Below, piece after piece: positions 1 through 9,053 of a stretch of DNA of 64,000 nucleotides. The position numbers were made by a program, and so were the translations under genes. A model generated the notes under the pieces. That model was not told the origin of the DNA. It did not search any database and worked only from the letters and a program-made list of their open reading frames with translations. The stretch comes from Sphingomonas crocodyli (lineage in GTDB: Bacteria > Pseudomonadota > Alphaproteobacteria > Sphingomonadales > Sphingomonadaceae), in assembly GCF_004005865.1 (NCBI RefSeq), contig NZ_SACN01000001.1:992001-1056000 (forward strand), given 5' to 3'. How positions within the stretch are numbered: the stretch's first letter is position 1; the number at the start of each line of letters is the position of its first letter.

Positions 1-527
1 GTGACGACCTTGATCTCATCCTCGACGTCGGGAAGCTTGGTGAAGAACTCGGCCTTCGCATAGCTTTCCAGAACGCCGGTCGCGACGGCGTTGCCCGCCG
101 CATGCGCTTCGCTCAGGCGATGCATGTCGGCATCGTAGAGGAAGACCTGGGTCTTGAGGACTTCGCCGGCTTGTTCGGCGAGTGCGGGCGCATCGCCCAG
201 CGCGATATCGAGCAGCACTTCGATCGAAGGGCCGCCCTTCATGTGCGACAGCAGTTCCAGCGCGAAGGCCGGCGAGATTTCGGGAACGGTGATTTCGCCC
301 AGGATCACCTGCTTCAGGAAGGCCGCCTTAACGGCCGCGGCGCTCGTGGTGCCGGGAAGCGTGTTGTAGATCAGGAAGTTGAGCGCGCCGGCGCGATGCT
401 CGTTCCCCGCATCCTTCACGATGGCGATGATTTCATAGACGAGGCCGCCATCATCGATCGGCTTGGGCGCAAGACCCTGAGCCTTTCGGCTTTCGATTTC
501 GGCCAGATAATCGAGATATGCGCTCAT
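1..527 (-). CDS. acnB: aconitate hydratase B, N-terminal part (cut by window edge)
   Basis: Reading leftward from the ATG at 525-527, the frame stays open to the window edge (about 175 codons). The protein begins MSAYLDYLAEIESRKAQGLAPKP and matches the N-terminal HEAT-like domain of bacterial AcnB (E. coli: EYRKHVAERAAEGIAPKPL), including the later AGNAVATGVLESYAKAEFF stretch. AcnB interconverts citrate and isocitrate in the TCA cycle using a 4Fe-4S cluster; the cluster ligands lie beyond the edge. The gene diverges from the pilus genes across about 270 bp. Confidence is high because the family-specific GLAPKP motif and its spacing are visible. Confidence 0.9.
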   Translation of the reverse strand, partial: MSAYLDYLAEIESRKAQGLAPKPIDDGGLVYEIIAIVKDAGNEHRAGALNFLIYNTLPGTTSAAAVKAAFLKQVILGEITVPEISPAFALELLSHMKGGPSIEVLLDIALGDAPALAEQAGEVLKTQVFLYDADMHRLSEAHAAGNAVATGVLESYAKAEFFTKLPDVEDEIKVV

Positions 528-799
528 GCTAGTCCCACCGTGTAAAGTGCCCCGCAAAGGTCAGGGCGTCGGTCGGAATCCTCGGCCGCCCTGAGCCTGA
601 CGCGCCGCGCTTATGCCAACAAGGCCGTACTGGCAAGGATCGCATCGCGGCAAAGCGGCATATCCAAATGGCGCGATCGGCGGACCGGCATCATCCCGCC
701 GCTTCATACTTACGTCTAAGGCAAGCGGCGCGTTTACCGAATCCACATATCGCATCGCGCATAAGGCAGCGTTTGTAATCGTGTGCCGGGGTTCGGGCG
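528..799. other. divergent intergenic region acnB / tad genes
   Basis: About 270 bp between the acnB start and the first pilus gene. It should hold both promoters, but I see no convincing -35/-10 pair or operator. A reverse-strand frame of 64 codons exists (561-755) but has no family resemblance or ribosome site. Confidence 0.4.
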
Positions 800-2524
800 T
801 TGCGTTGGGTATCGAAAGGCCAGGGATTTCTTCAGCGCCTGCGGAAGGACGTCCGCGGGAACGTGCTGGTGATCAGCGCCATGACGATGGTGCCGCTGAT
901 GGCCTTCTCCGGCTGTGCGGTCGATACCGCGCGCATGTATTTCGTGAAGATGCGGTTGCAGCAGGCGTGCGACGCCGGGGTGCTGGCGGGCCGCCGCTTC
1001 ATGACCGACACGTCGATGGCGAACACCACGCTGGATTCGACCGCGCAGGCGCAGGCGAACGCCTTCTTCGCCAATAATTTCCGCACCGGCTGGTTCGGGG
1101 CGAAGTCGGTCGGCTTCACCCCGACGAAGACCAGCGAGGCGCAGGTCGCCGGCACCGCGGTCGCGATCGTGCCGATGACGATCATGTCGATGTTCGGCGT
1201 GCCCGCCCAGCAGATCAACGTCGCGTGCGAGGCGCGCTATGACGTCGCCGACACCGATGTCCTGTTCGTGCTCGATACCACCGGATCGATGGCCTGCCTG
1301 CCGCAGGACGACGACGTGACGTGTAACAACTATGTCCGCGATGCCGGCACGACGAGCTTCTCGCGCCCCGCCGACGGCAATGGCAGCGGCAATGTCAGCA
1401 CGGTCGGTTATCCGGGCTCCACCGGCTTCTATGTGCCCGAAAAGAGCGGGTCGCGCATGGCGGCGCTGCGTACAGCGGTGCTCAGCTTCTACGATACGCT
1501 CGCGTCGGCGGCCGATCCTTCGACCAACATTCGCTATGGCTTCGTCACCTATGCGTCATCGGTGAATGCTGGCAAGGCGATCATGCAGATGTCGCCTGCT
1601 TATATGGTCGGCGGCAGCGGCAATGCGAACAAGGTCTGGAACTACCAGAGCCGTTTGCGCAACGGCAGCAACTGGACGTACCAGCAGATGAGCTACGACG
1701 TCAGCATGTTCGTCAGCCAGACCAGCGTGACCGACCCGAGCAAGACCAGTGGCAACAGCAGCTGGCCGGGCTGCATCGAGGAACGCTTCACCACGTCCGG
1801 CACGACATCGTTCAGCCAGTCGAACCTGCCGAACGACCTCAATCCCGATCTGATCCCGACCAGCGATATCCGCACCCAGTGGAAGCCGGCCTGGTCCGAC
1901 GTCGTCTATATTCGCAACGCCGTGGCATCCTCGTCGGCCGGTGAGTTGCTGGCGACCGCCACCGGCTATGGCGGTCCGGCGGCCGTCGCATGCGGAAAGC
2001 CGGTGTCGCGTCTGAAGACGATGACGCGCAATCAGGTGTCCAATTACGTCAACGCGACGGACTTCCGCGCGCTGGGCGGCACCTATCACGATATCGGGAT
2101 GATCTGGGGCACGCGGATGTTGTCGACCAAGGGCATCTTCGCGTCCGACAACGGCCCGTGGCCGGGCCATAACGCCACCAACAAGGTGATCGTGTTCCTG
2201 ACCGACGGCGATATGTCGCCGAACTATACGGTGTACGGGGCCTATGGCGTCGAATATTTCGACCGCCGGATTTCCAAGACGACCGACCTCGATAGCGCCA
2301 CGCTGAAGGCTTATCACAACGCCCGTTTCCTGGCCGAATGCACTGCAGCCAAATCGCGCAATATCAGCGTGTGGACGGTTTCGATCGATTCCGCGGCGAC
2401 GAGCGAGATGACCAAGTGCGCGACCATCCCCGCGCAGGCGCTCTACAGCACCACCGGCACCGGGCTTGCGGACGCCTTTGCGGCGATCGCCAAGCAGGTT
2501 GCGATGCTCCGGATCACGCGATGA
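800..2524 (+). CDS. TadG-like pilus assembly protein with von Willebrand A domain
   Basis: 574 residues. The N-terminal segment GNVLVISAMTMVPLMAFSGCAVD followed by TARMYFVKMRLQQACDAGVLAG is the TadE/TadG-type membrane anchor that resembles a type IV prepilin stalk. A vWA domain follows, with the MIDAS-like motif DVLFVLDTTGSMA near residue 155 and a second core strand KVIVFLTDGDMS near residue 465. Such proteins sit in the inner membrane and periplasm and are thought to help assemble Flp/Tad pili or surface adhesins. The longest frame opens with TTG at 800; no good ribosome site precedes it, so the start is uncertain. Its TGA overlaps the ATG of the next gene. No tad ATPase, secretin or pilin gene is present in the window. 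Confidence 0.8.
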   Translation: MRWVSKGQGFLQRLRKDVRGNVLVISAMTMVPLMAFSGCAVDTARMYFVKMRLQQACDAGVLAGRRFMTDTSMANTTLDSTAQAQANAFFANNFRTGWFGAKSVGFTPTKTSEAQVAGTAVAIVPMTIMSMFGVPAQQINVACEARYDVADTDVLFVLDTTGSMACLPQDDDVTCNNYVRDAGTTSFSRPADGNGSGNVSTVGYPGSTGFYVPEKSGSRMAALRTAVLSFYDTLASAADPSTNIRYGFVTYASSVNAGKAIMQMSPAYMVGGSGNANKVWNYQSRLRNGSNWTYQQMSYDVSMFVSQTSVTDPSKTSGNSSWPGCIEERFTTSGTTSFSQSNLPNDLNPDLIPTSDIRTQWKPAWSDVVYIRNAVASSSAGELLATATGYGGPAAVACGKPVSRLKTMTRNQVSNYVNATDFRALGGTYHDIGMIWGTRMLSTKGIFASDNGPWPGHNATNKVIVFLTDGDMSPNYTVYGAYGVEYFDRRISKTTDLDSATLKAYHNARFLAECTAAKSRNISVWTVSIDSAATSEMTKCATIPAQALYSTTGTGLADAFAAIAKQVAMLRITR

Positions 2525-3102
2525 TCCGGCGCATCTCCGGCGATCTGCGCGGTGCGGCGGCGATCGAGTTCGCGCTCGTCGTCCCGTTCCTGCTGCTGCT
2601 GATCATGGGCCTGTGCGAACTGGCCTATCAGGGCTACATCCAGTCGATCCTGACGGGCGCGGTCGAAAAGGCGGGTCGCGACAGCACGATCCAGGGTGCG
2701 GACATCGACACGATCGACGATCAGGTGCTGACGCAGGTTCAGCAGGCGGCGCCGCGTGCCGTGTTCTCCACCGGCTTTCCCTCGCGCAAAAGCTATACGA
2801 CCTTCGGCAATATCCAGCCCGAGCCCTTCACCGACCTGAACGGCGACGGCGTTCGTCAGATCGGCGAATGCTATACCGACATCAACAACAACAAGGCGTG
2901 GGATGCCGATCCCGGTTCGACCGGCGCGGGCGGCGCCAGCGACAGCGTCGTCTATACCGTGACGATCAGCTATCCGCGCCTGTTCCCGCTTGCGGCGTGG
3001 ATGGGCTGGACGGGGCCGCAGGTGCTGACCGCGACGACCACGCTCAAGAACCAGCCTTATGGAACGCAGGTGATCACCGCGCCGACGACGGTGTGCACAT
3101 GA
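2521..3102 (+). CDS. TadE-family pilus assembly protein
   Basis: 193 residues starting at ATG 2521, which overlaps the upstream TGA as ATGA (translational coupling). The longer frame from 2338 is a shadow of the preceding gene. The sequence GAAAIEFALVVPFLLLLIMGLCELAYQ is the classic TadE N-terminus: a conserved glutamate at the start of one transmembrane helix. The remainder is a periplasmic domain with aromatic and glycine-rich strands. TadE and TadF are pseudopilins of the Tad/Flp system. The downstream TadE-like gene also overlaps by four bases, so the three are one transcription unit. Confidence 0.85.
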   Translation: MIRRISGDLRGAAAIEFALVVPFLLLLIMGLCELAYQGYIQSILTGAVEKAGRDSTIQGADIDTIDDQVLTQVQQAAPRAVFSTGFPSRKSYTTFGNIQPEPFTDLNGDGVRQIGECYTDINNNKAWDADPGSTGAGGASDSVVYTVTISYPRLFPLAAWMGWTGPQVLTATTTLKNQPYGTQVITAPTTVCT

Positions 3103-3812
3103 GACGCGCACTCACCCGTATCGCGCGACGGCTGCACGACGATCGGCGGGGCATCTCGACGATCGAGTTCGCCTTGTCGGTGCCTCTGCTGCTCGTCGCG
3201 GGCGGCTATGGCATCGAGATGACGAACTACGCCATCGCCAATGTCCGCGTCAGCCAGGCGGCGCTCGATCTGGCCGATCACGCCTCGCGCGTGGGCGCGG
3301 CGACGTCGCTGTCGATCACCCAGTTGCGCGAAGTCGACATCAACGACGTGCTGCAGGGCGCGCGGATTCAGGGCGATGCGATCAACCTGACGACCTATGG
3401 CCGCGTGACGCTCTCCAGCCTCGAATATGTCAAGCAGAGCTATGACAGCGCGGCGGTGCAGCGCATCCACTGGCAACGCTGCGTCGGCAAGATCAGCGGC
3501 ACGGGCTATGACTCGAGCTACGGCACGACGTCGGCCTCGGCGGGGACCGATGCGACCGCGGGGACCGCGGGCACGCTGGCGCCCACCGGCATCGGCGATC
3601 CGGGCTTTCAGGTGAGCGCGCCGCAGGGTGCGGGCCTGATGTTCGTCGAGGTGAACTACAATTATCAGAGGCTGTTCGGCGGCCTCTTCATGAAGCCCCA
3701 GAAGATCCACCACGTCGCCTCGCTGATCGTTCGCGACCGGCGTGATTATTCGCAGATCTTCAACCCGTCGCCCACTGCCACGCGCGCGACGTGCAACGTG
3801 TACACGGCCTAA
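3099..3812 (+). CDS. second TadE-like pseudopilin
   Basis: 237 residues from ATG 3099, overlapping the stop of the previous gene as ATGA. The helix GISTIEFALSVPLLLVAGGYGIEMTNYA has the TadE signature (E in an otherwise hydrophobic helix after RRG). The C-terminal domain has the paired cysteines seen in these pseudopilins (RCVG and ATCN). It is the last gene of the three-gene module and its TAA overlaps the stop of the convergent EthD-domain gene by a few bases. It is TadE/TadF-type; which of the two cannot be decided here. Confidence 0.75.
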   Translation: MRRALTRIARRLHDDRRGISTIEFALSVPLLLVAGGYGIEMTNYAIANVRVSQAALDLADHASRVGAATSLSITQLREVDINDVLQGARIQGDAINLTTYGRVTLSSLEYVKQSYDSAAVQRIHWQRCVGKISGTGYDSSYGTTSASAGTDATAGTAGTLAPTGIGDPGFQVSAPQGAGLMFVEVNYNYQRLFGGLFMKPQKIHHVASLIVRDRRDYSQIFNPSPTATRATCNVYTA

Positions 3813-4141
3813 AGCTTCAGCGCATCCTCGGTCTCGACCAGGATGTTCCGCACCGAGTTGAGATCGAGCAGATAGGCGCTGCTGCGCACGCGTTCCTCGC
3901 AGAGGAAGGCGGGGCTGTTCATTTCGCGCTCCATCGTCTCGCGATCGTCGAAGGCGAGTTCGACGATCGCGTCGGCGTCATAACCATCGAGCGCGCCGTC
4001 GACGGGGAAGCAGCCTTCATAATGGCGCAGGCCCGGCAATAGCGATCGGACCAGCGGGACGTGCGTTTCGCGCCAGTAGGTGCGGAATTGCTCAGGTGTC
4101 AGCGCCGGGTTGCGGCGGAGGAGCGAGATGATCTTGATCAT
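3809..4141 (-). CDS. EthD-domain small protein
   Basis: 110 residues from ATG 4139-4141; the longer frame upstream is a shadow of the acylase. The pattern MIKIISLLRRNPALTPEQF followed by YWRETHVPLVRSLLPGLRHYEG is the EthD/dimeric alpha-beta barrel family, small enzymes or accessory proteins linked to degradation pathways (EthD itself is needed for MTBE oxidation). Its start overlaps the stop of the upstream acylase gene (ATGA), so the two are co-translated. No catalytic assignment is possible. Confidence 0.7.
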   Translation of the reverse strand: MIKIISLLRRNPALTPEQFRTYWRETHVPLVRSLLPGLRHYEGCFPVDGALDGYDADAIVELAFDDRETMEREMNSPAFLCEERVRSSAYLLDLNSVRNILVETEDALKL

Positions 4142-6315
4142 TGCGGCGCGTCTCCGGGGCGGTAGCGTGCGGTGACGTGGCCGGCGAGGTCGGTCGGGTA
4201 GAAGTAGATCGGGCGCAACTGCCCCTCGGCATAGCGGCCGATCTGGTCGGCAAAGTGCGGGGAGGCGGGGTTGCCGCTCTGCCCGCCCGCCATCACTGCG
4301 CTGGCCTTCACGCGGGGGCCGAACTCGACGATCGCGACGAAGCTGTTGCCGCTGGTGCCGTAATAACGCTTCGTGCCCGGCCAGCGTTTGGCCCCGAACG
4401 AGGCGAGCGTGCCCCATTGCGCCGAGGTGAAGGGCACCGGCATTGACGGCGCGGCATCGTCGAAATGCGGCTTGATCGCGGCGTCGAGCCGCTGGAAGCG
4501 GTTGATCTCGCGCCACGGCGTCTGCCAGTTGCCGAAGTCGCTCGTCAGCCGATTGGCGGCTGCCTGCAGCGCCGCCAGCTTGTCCTCGGGCGTGACGCGG
4601 GTGGCGATATAATCGGGCACGTTCATCGACTGCGCCTTGGCGAAGCTGCCGACCTCCTGCCACAATTCGTCGCCCCAGAAGACGGCGAGGCTGGTCGCGG
4701 TGGAATCGTAGCCCCAGCGATGGTCCCAGCCCTTGAGCAAAGCGATCGGCTCGGCCAGCGCGCGGCGACGCGGGCTGTCGGCGGGCAAGGCCTCCCACGC
4801 CTTGATCAGATCGGGCAGGAGCCGCGCAAAGGCGGGTAGATAGGAATCGAAGGCGGCATCGCGCAGGCTTTCCGCCGTCCAGCCGCTTTTCCCGTTCAAC
4901 ACGATATCGGCATGCGCGCTGCGGGCGTTCATGCCCGTCTGATCCATGTAGCGCGGAAAATCGGCCGCGCGCGGGCTGCCGGGGCCGACCGCGTTCCACG
5001 GCCCGTCATTGGTGTTGTAGGCCCAGCCGCTGTTCGGATCGATCACGCTGGGCAGGGTGGGCAGGCTGTGCAGCCCCTTCCAGTCGGTCGCCGGATCGCT
5101 GCCGTCCACCGGCTTGCGATAGTCGAAGCGATCGTCGCGCAGCGGCATGAACTGCGGCATCAGGAAAGCGATCTCGCCCTTGCTGTCGGCGAACAATGTA
5201 TCGTTCGAAGAGTTGGCCTTGCGCTCGGCGACCTTGATGTAGCTTTTCAGGTCGGTCGCCTTGGTGCGCAGATAGGATTGTTCGAGCGCGGGGATCGGCT
5301 TCCACATCAGGGCGGTCGCGATCCATTTGCCGTCCTTCGCGGCGACGACCGGGCCGTGATGCGTGCGCCATGTCGTGAAGCTGCGTTCCGCCATCGTGCC
5401 GTCGGGCTGGCGATAGCGGATGACGATCGGCTTGCTCGTCACCGCCCGCGTCTCGGCGCCGTAGCGGTAGGTATAGCCGTCGCCCTTGTGCGCCACCCGC
5501 TCGGCAAACTCGTCGATATTGTCGACGGTAGAGGATGTGTGCATCCACCCCGCCTTCGCGTTGAAGCCCTGATAGATGAAGAACTGGCCCCAGGTGCTCG
5601 CGCCATAAGCGTTTAGCCCCTGATCGCTGGTCATCTGCGCTTCGGACCGGAAGTAGAAGCTGGTGTGCGGATTGATCAGCAGCAGCGCGTGGCCATCCTT
5701 CGTCAGCTTCGGCGCGATCGAGATACCGTTGGATCCGGACGGCTCGCGCGGGATCATACCCAGTTCCTCAGGGCTGGGCGGGGTCGGCTGGCCATAGAAG
5801 GTCTTGAGTTCGGTCAGCGAGATACGCTCGATATCGCCGCCGATGCTGCCTTCGGTGAAGCTCAGCGCCATCCACGGTTCGAAGCGGGTCAGCACTTTGG
5901 GCTTCGTTTCGGGATGGGTCGCGAGGTAGAAATTGAGGCCGTCCGCCCAGGCGTCCATCAGCTTGCGCAGCCAGACGGGGCTCTTGGCATATTGCGCCTT
6001 CAACTCGGCATCGTCGACGAACAGGCGCTGGCGCAGATCGGCCCAGATAGCTTCCTCGCCCTCGGCTTCCGCCGTGCGGCCGAGCGCGGTGAGATAATTC
6101 GCCTCGATCCGCGGAAAATCATCCTCGGCCTGCGCATAGATCAGCCCGAACACCGCATCGGCGTCAGTGCGCCCCTTGATATGCGGGATGCCCCAGTCGT
6201 CGCGCGTAATCGTCACCCGCGCGGCTGTCGCTTTCCAGCGTCCCATGTCCGGGGCGGGCGCCGCGGCGGTGGTGAGCAGGGCGATCGGGATCAGCAGGGC
6301 TGGAAGCGTCTTCAT
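4138..6315 (-). CDS. penicillin acylase family (Ntn-hydrolase) periplasmic amidase
   Basis: 725 residues from ATG 6313-6315; a GTG 12 codons upstream is possible but the ATG puts a clean signal peptide (MKTLPALLIPIALLTTAAAPA) at the N-terminus. The conserved features are DDWGIPHI, the alpha-subunit YAQAEDDFPR, and the autocleavage site PSGSNGISI, where the serine (about residue 195) becomes the N-terminal nucleophile of the beta subunit. The family hydrolyses amide bonds of beta-lactams, acyl-homoserine lactones or other N-acyl compounds in the periplasm. The substrate is unknown. An EthD-domain gene is coupled downstream and a FecCD importer is divergent. AHL acylase is an option but nothing here proves it. 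Confidence 0.85.
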   Translation of the reverse strand: MKTLPALLIPIALLTTAAAPAPDMGRWKATAARVTITRDDWGIPHIKGRTDADAVFGLIYAQAEDDFPRIEANYLTALGRTAEAEGEEAIWADLRQRLFVDDAELKAQYAKSPVWLRKLMDAWADGLNFYLATHPETKPKVLTRFEPWMALSFTEGSIGGDIERISLTELKTFYGQPTPPSPEELGMIPREPSGSNGISIAPKLTKDGHALLLINPHTSFYFRSEAQMTSDQGLNAYGASTWGQFFIYQGFNAKAGWMHTSSTVDNIDEFAERVAHKGDGYTYRYGAETRAVTSKPIVIRYRQPDGTMAERSFTTWRTHHGPVVAAKDGKWIATALMWKPIPALEQSYLRTKATDLKSYIKVAERKANSSNDTLFADSKGEIAFLMPQFMPLRDDRFDYRKPVDGSDPATDWKGLHSLPTLPSVIDPNSGWAYNTNDGPWNAVGPGSPRAADFPRYMDQTGMNARSAHADIVLNGKSGWTAESLRDAAFDSYLPAFARLLPDLIKAWEALPADSPRRRALAEPIALLKGWDHRWGYDSTATSLAVFWGDELWQEVGSFAKAQSMNVPDYIATRVTPEDKLAALQAAANRLTSDFGNWQTPWREINRFQRLDAAIKPHFDDAAPSMPVPFTSAQWGTLASFGAKRWPGTKRYYGTSGNSFVAIVEFGPRVKASAVMAGGQSGNPASPHFADQIGRYAEGQLRPIYFYPTDLAGHVTARYRPGDAPQ

Positions 6316-6334
6316 GAAGCGAGCGTAACGACGC

Positions 6335-7435
6335 TTGTCGCGCCTGCCCACAGGTTTCGCTTTGGCCGCGCGCCGCTTTTACGTTAGCGGGGCGTCGAAC
6401 ATCGCCAAGGGCAGGGGAACGACGATCAGCATCACCGATCCGGGCAGGCGCCGCCATCCCGCGCTGCTCCCCATAGCCGCCTTGCTCGTCCTGCTCGCCG
6501 CCTTCGCATCTTTGGGGTTTGGCGCGGTCTCGATCGCGCCGGCGCGCGTGATCGCGGCGTTGACCGGGCAGGGCGACTGGATCGCGCGGACGATCGTGAT
6601 CGACCTGCGCGTGCCGCGCATGGTCGTCGGACTGCTGGTCGGTGCGATGCTGGGTCTCGCGGGCGCGGTGCTGCAGGGTTATTTGCGCAATCCGCTGGCC
6701 GAACCATCGGTGCTGGGCGCGTCCAACGCGGCGGCGCTGGGCGCGGTGGCGGCGCTCTATTTCGGGCTGTCCGAAGCCCATGTCGTCGTGCTGCCGCTGT
6801 TGGCGATCGCCGGGAGCCTCGGTTCGCTCCTGCTGCTGTTCACGCTCGCAGGCCGATCGGACAGCAGCCTTACGATGATCCTCGCCGGCATTGCGGTGTC
6901 GACTTTGACGGGGGCGGGGATCAGCCTGGCGCTTAACCTGTCGCCCAATCCCTTTGCGGCGATGGAGATCATGAACTGGCTGCTCGGATCGATCGAGAAC
7001 AGGTCGGTCGAACATATCTGGATCGCCTTGCCCTGCATCCTGATCGGCATGGCGCTGCTGCTGGTCGACGGGCACGCGCTAGACGCGCTGTCGCTGGGCG
7101 ACGATGCGGCGCGATCGCTGGGCTTCGATCTGCGGATGACGCGGCTGCGCATCCTGCTCGGCACGGCGATCGGTGTAGGCGGCGCGGTGGCGGTATCGGG
7201 GGCGATCGGGTTCGTCGGCCTGATCGTGCCGCACATCGTTCGCCCGCTGACCGACCGGACCCCGTCTGCGATCCTGCTGCCGTCGATGATCGGCGGCGCG
7301 GCCCTGCTCACCTTCGCCGACGTGCTGGTGCGACTGGTGCCGACGACGAATGAATTGAAGCTGGGCGTCGTTACTGCCTTCCTCGGTGTGCCGGTCTTCC
7401 TTGTCCATCTGCTGCGGGAGCGGCGCCTGTGGTGA
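6335..7435 (+). CDS. FecCD/BtuC-type ABC importer permease
   Basis: Up to 366 residues with about ten hydrophobic helices. Family landmarks are RVPRMVVGLLVGAMLGLAGAVLQGYLRNPLAEPSVLG near residue 90 and GFVGLIVPHIVRPL near residue 290, the latter being the cytoplasmic loop that contacts the ATPase. These permeases carry cobalamin, haem or ferric siderophores across the inner membrane. The start is unclear: TTG at 6335 or 6362 opens the frame, while a good AGGGGA ribosome site at about 6412 precedes only ACG-ATC codons. The ATPase gene overlaps the end. No periplasmic binding protein gene is nearby. Confidence 0.85.
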   Translation: MSRLPTGFALAARRFYVSGASNIAKGRGTTISITDPGRRRHPALLPIAALLVLLAAFASLGFGAVSIAPARVIAALTGQGDWIARTIVIDLRVPRMVVGLLVGAMLGLAGAVLQGYLRNPLAEPSVLGASNAAALGAVAALYFGLSEAHVVVLPLLAIAGSLGSLLLLFTLAGRSDSSLTMILAGIAVSTLTGAGISLALNLSPNPFAAMEIMNWLLGSIENRSVEHIWIALPCILIGMALLLVDGHALDALSLGDDAARSLGFDLRMTRLRILLGTAIGVGGAVAVSGAIGFVGLIVPHIVRPLTDRTPSAILLPSMIGGAALLTFADVLVRLVPTTNELKLGVVTAFLGVPVFLVHLLRERRLW

Positions 7436-8202
7436 CGGTTGCGATCGAAAGTCTGTCGGTGGCGCTTGGCCAGCGGACGGTGGTGCAGGGCGCCACCGCC
7501 GAATTGCGGCCCGGCGAACTGATCGGCGTGGTCGGCCCCAATGGCGCGGGCAAGTCCACGTTGGTGCGCGCGATGCTGGGCCTTGTGCCGGCAGCGGGCG
7601 GGCGCGTGCTGCTCGACGGGCGCGATGTGGCGGGGCTGTCGCCGCGCGATATCGCCCGGTCGATCGCCTATCTGCCGCAGGGGCAGATCCTGCACTGGCC
7701 GCTGGCGGTCGAACGGCTGGTGGCGCTGGGGCGGCTCCCACATCTCGCGCCGATGTCGGGCATGAGCGCGGCGGATCGCGACGTGGTGGCCGACGCGCTC
7801 GCCCGCGTCGATGCGGGGCATCTTGCCGGCCGTATCGCGACCGAGCTTTCGGGCGGCGAGCGTGCGCGGGTGATGCTGGCACGCGCGCTGGCGGTCGGGG
7901 CGCCGGGGCTGGTGGTGGACGAACCGCTCGCCTCGCTTGATCCCGGCCACCAGATCGACGTGATGGAATTGCTGGCGCGCGAGGCGCGGGGCGGGGCCTT
8001 GGTCGTCGCGGTGCTGCACGATCTGACGATGGCCGCGCGCTATTGCGATCGGGTGCTGCTGCTGGACGAGGGCGCGATCGTGGCGGACGGCGCGCCTGCG
8101 CAGGTGCTCGACGCCGAACGGCTGCGCGCAACCTATGGCATATCGGCGATGATCGACCTCGACGGCGCCTCGCCGATGGTGGTGCCGCTGGCCAGAATCT
8201 AG
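7429..8202 (+). CDS. FecE/BtuD-type ABC importer ATPase
   Basis: 257 residues from GTG 7429 (a second GTG follows at 7432); it overlaps the permease stop by a few bases. It has Walker A GPNGAGKST, the ABC signature LSGGERARVMLARAL, Walker B LVVDEP followed by LASLD, and the switch histidine in AVLHDL. It energises uptake with the upstream permease. The ligand (corrinoid, haem or siderophore) is not determined; the binding protein and outer-membrane receptor are not adjacent. Confidence 0.88.
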   Translation: MVTVAIESLSVALGQRTVVQGATAELRPGELIGVVGPNGAGKSTLVRAMLGLVPAAGGRVLLDGRDVAGLSPRDIARSIAYLPQGQILHWPLAVERLVALGRLPHLAPMSGMSAADRDVVADALARVDAGHLAGRIATELSGGERARVMLARALAVGAPGLVVDEPLASLDPGHQIDVMELLAREARGGALVVAVLHDLTMAARYCDRVLLLDEGAIVADGAPAQVLDAERLRATYGISAMIDLDGASPMVVPLARI

Positions 8203-8210
8203 CGGAGTAT

Positions 8211-9053
8211 CTAGCTGGCGCTGTCCATCGCGAAGGCGACCAGCGCCTTGGCGGCGAGCGCCAGTTGCGGATCGAGGCTCGCGGCTTCGATGCTCTCGGC
8301 GGCGAGGCTCAGATCCTTCTGGCCGATGCCGGTCTGGCTCCTGAGCAATTCGGTGCGCTGCGGGCTGGCGGCCGCATCTCCCGCGATCCGCGCGTCGAGC
8401 AGCGACTGGACCGGCGGCGTCAGATTGCCGTTGGCCTTCAGGATCGCGCGCAGCTGATCGAGTTTCACGCCATTCGCCGCCGCCATCGACGCGGCCTGCA
8501 TGCCCACGACGATGTGGGTCCAGGTGATCATATTGTTGGCGACCTTGGCCGACACGCCCGCACCCAGCGGCCCCATATGCTGAATGTCGGTGGAAAAGGC
8601 GTCGAGCATCGGCCGCGCGCGGGCGAAATCGGCCTCGCTGCCGCCGACGATCGAGACGACGAACCTGTCATCGTCGGTCATCCGCGTGCGCGATACGGCG
8701 GCGTCGATCACGCCGATGCCGCGCGGCGCCAGTTCGTCGGCGATCGCGCGCACCGTATCCGCGCGGATCGTGCTGTGGATGACGATCAGGCCGCCGGGCG
8801 CGATCCCCGCCGCCGCGCCGTCTTCGCCGAAGATCGCGCTGCGCACCTGTTCGTCGTCGCGTACGCAGATGCCGACCAGCGCCGCACCGCTCGCCGCGTC
8901 TTTTGCGGAGGAGGCGAGGCGGGCGATACCGCTGAACGCCTCGATCGCGGCGGGGAAGGGATCGTAAACCGCCAGGTCGAAGCCCGCCTTCGCGATCAGC
9001 CGCGCCTGCGGGGCGCCCATGCTGCCCAATCCGATGAACGCGATTTTGGTCAT
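8211..9053 (-). CDS. 3-hydroxyisobutyrate dehydrogenase-like NAD(P)-dependent oxidoreductase
   Basis: 280 residues from ATG 9051-9053, overlapping the stop of the upstream MFS gene (ATGA). The N-terminal Rossmann motif is IGLGSMG (residues 7-13). The catalytic lysine is in GAGVSAKVANNMI (K170), as in beta-hydroxyacid dehydrogenases and imine reductases. The usual substrate-binding DAPVSGG is DAAVSRT here, so the substrate is probably not 3-hydroxyisobutyrate. Last gene of a reverse-strand run after TonB receptor, CMD protein and MFS transporter, suggesting uptake and oxidation of a hydroxy acid or a related compound. Confidence 0.8.
   Translation of the reverse strand: MTKIAFIGLGSMGAPQARLIAKAGFDLAVYDPFPAAIEAFSGIARLASSAKDAASGAALVGICVRDDEQVRSAIFGEDGAAAGIAPGGLIVIHSTIRADTVRAIADELAPRGIGVIDAAVSRTRMTDDDRFVVSIVGGSEADFARARPMLDAFSTDIQHMGPLGAGVSAKVANNMITWTHIVVGMQAASMAAANGVKLDQLRAILKANGNLTPPVQSLLDARIAGDAAASPQRTELLRSQTGIGQKDLSLAAESIEAASLDPQLALAAKALVAFAMDSAS

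Noticed and set aside
561-755. 64-codon reverse frame in the acnB/tad gap
   Set aside because: No ribosome site or family resemblance; the region is more likely promoter DNA.
4138-6315. Penicillin acylase as a proven AHL lactone quencher
   Set aside because: The Ntn serine and fold support an acylase, but substrate specificity cannot be told from these motifs.
6316-6434. A cobalamin riboswitch upstream of the FecCD importer
   Set aside because: The space is under 120 bp, and no B12-box-like conserved segments were seen.
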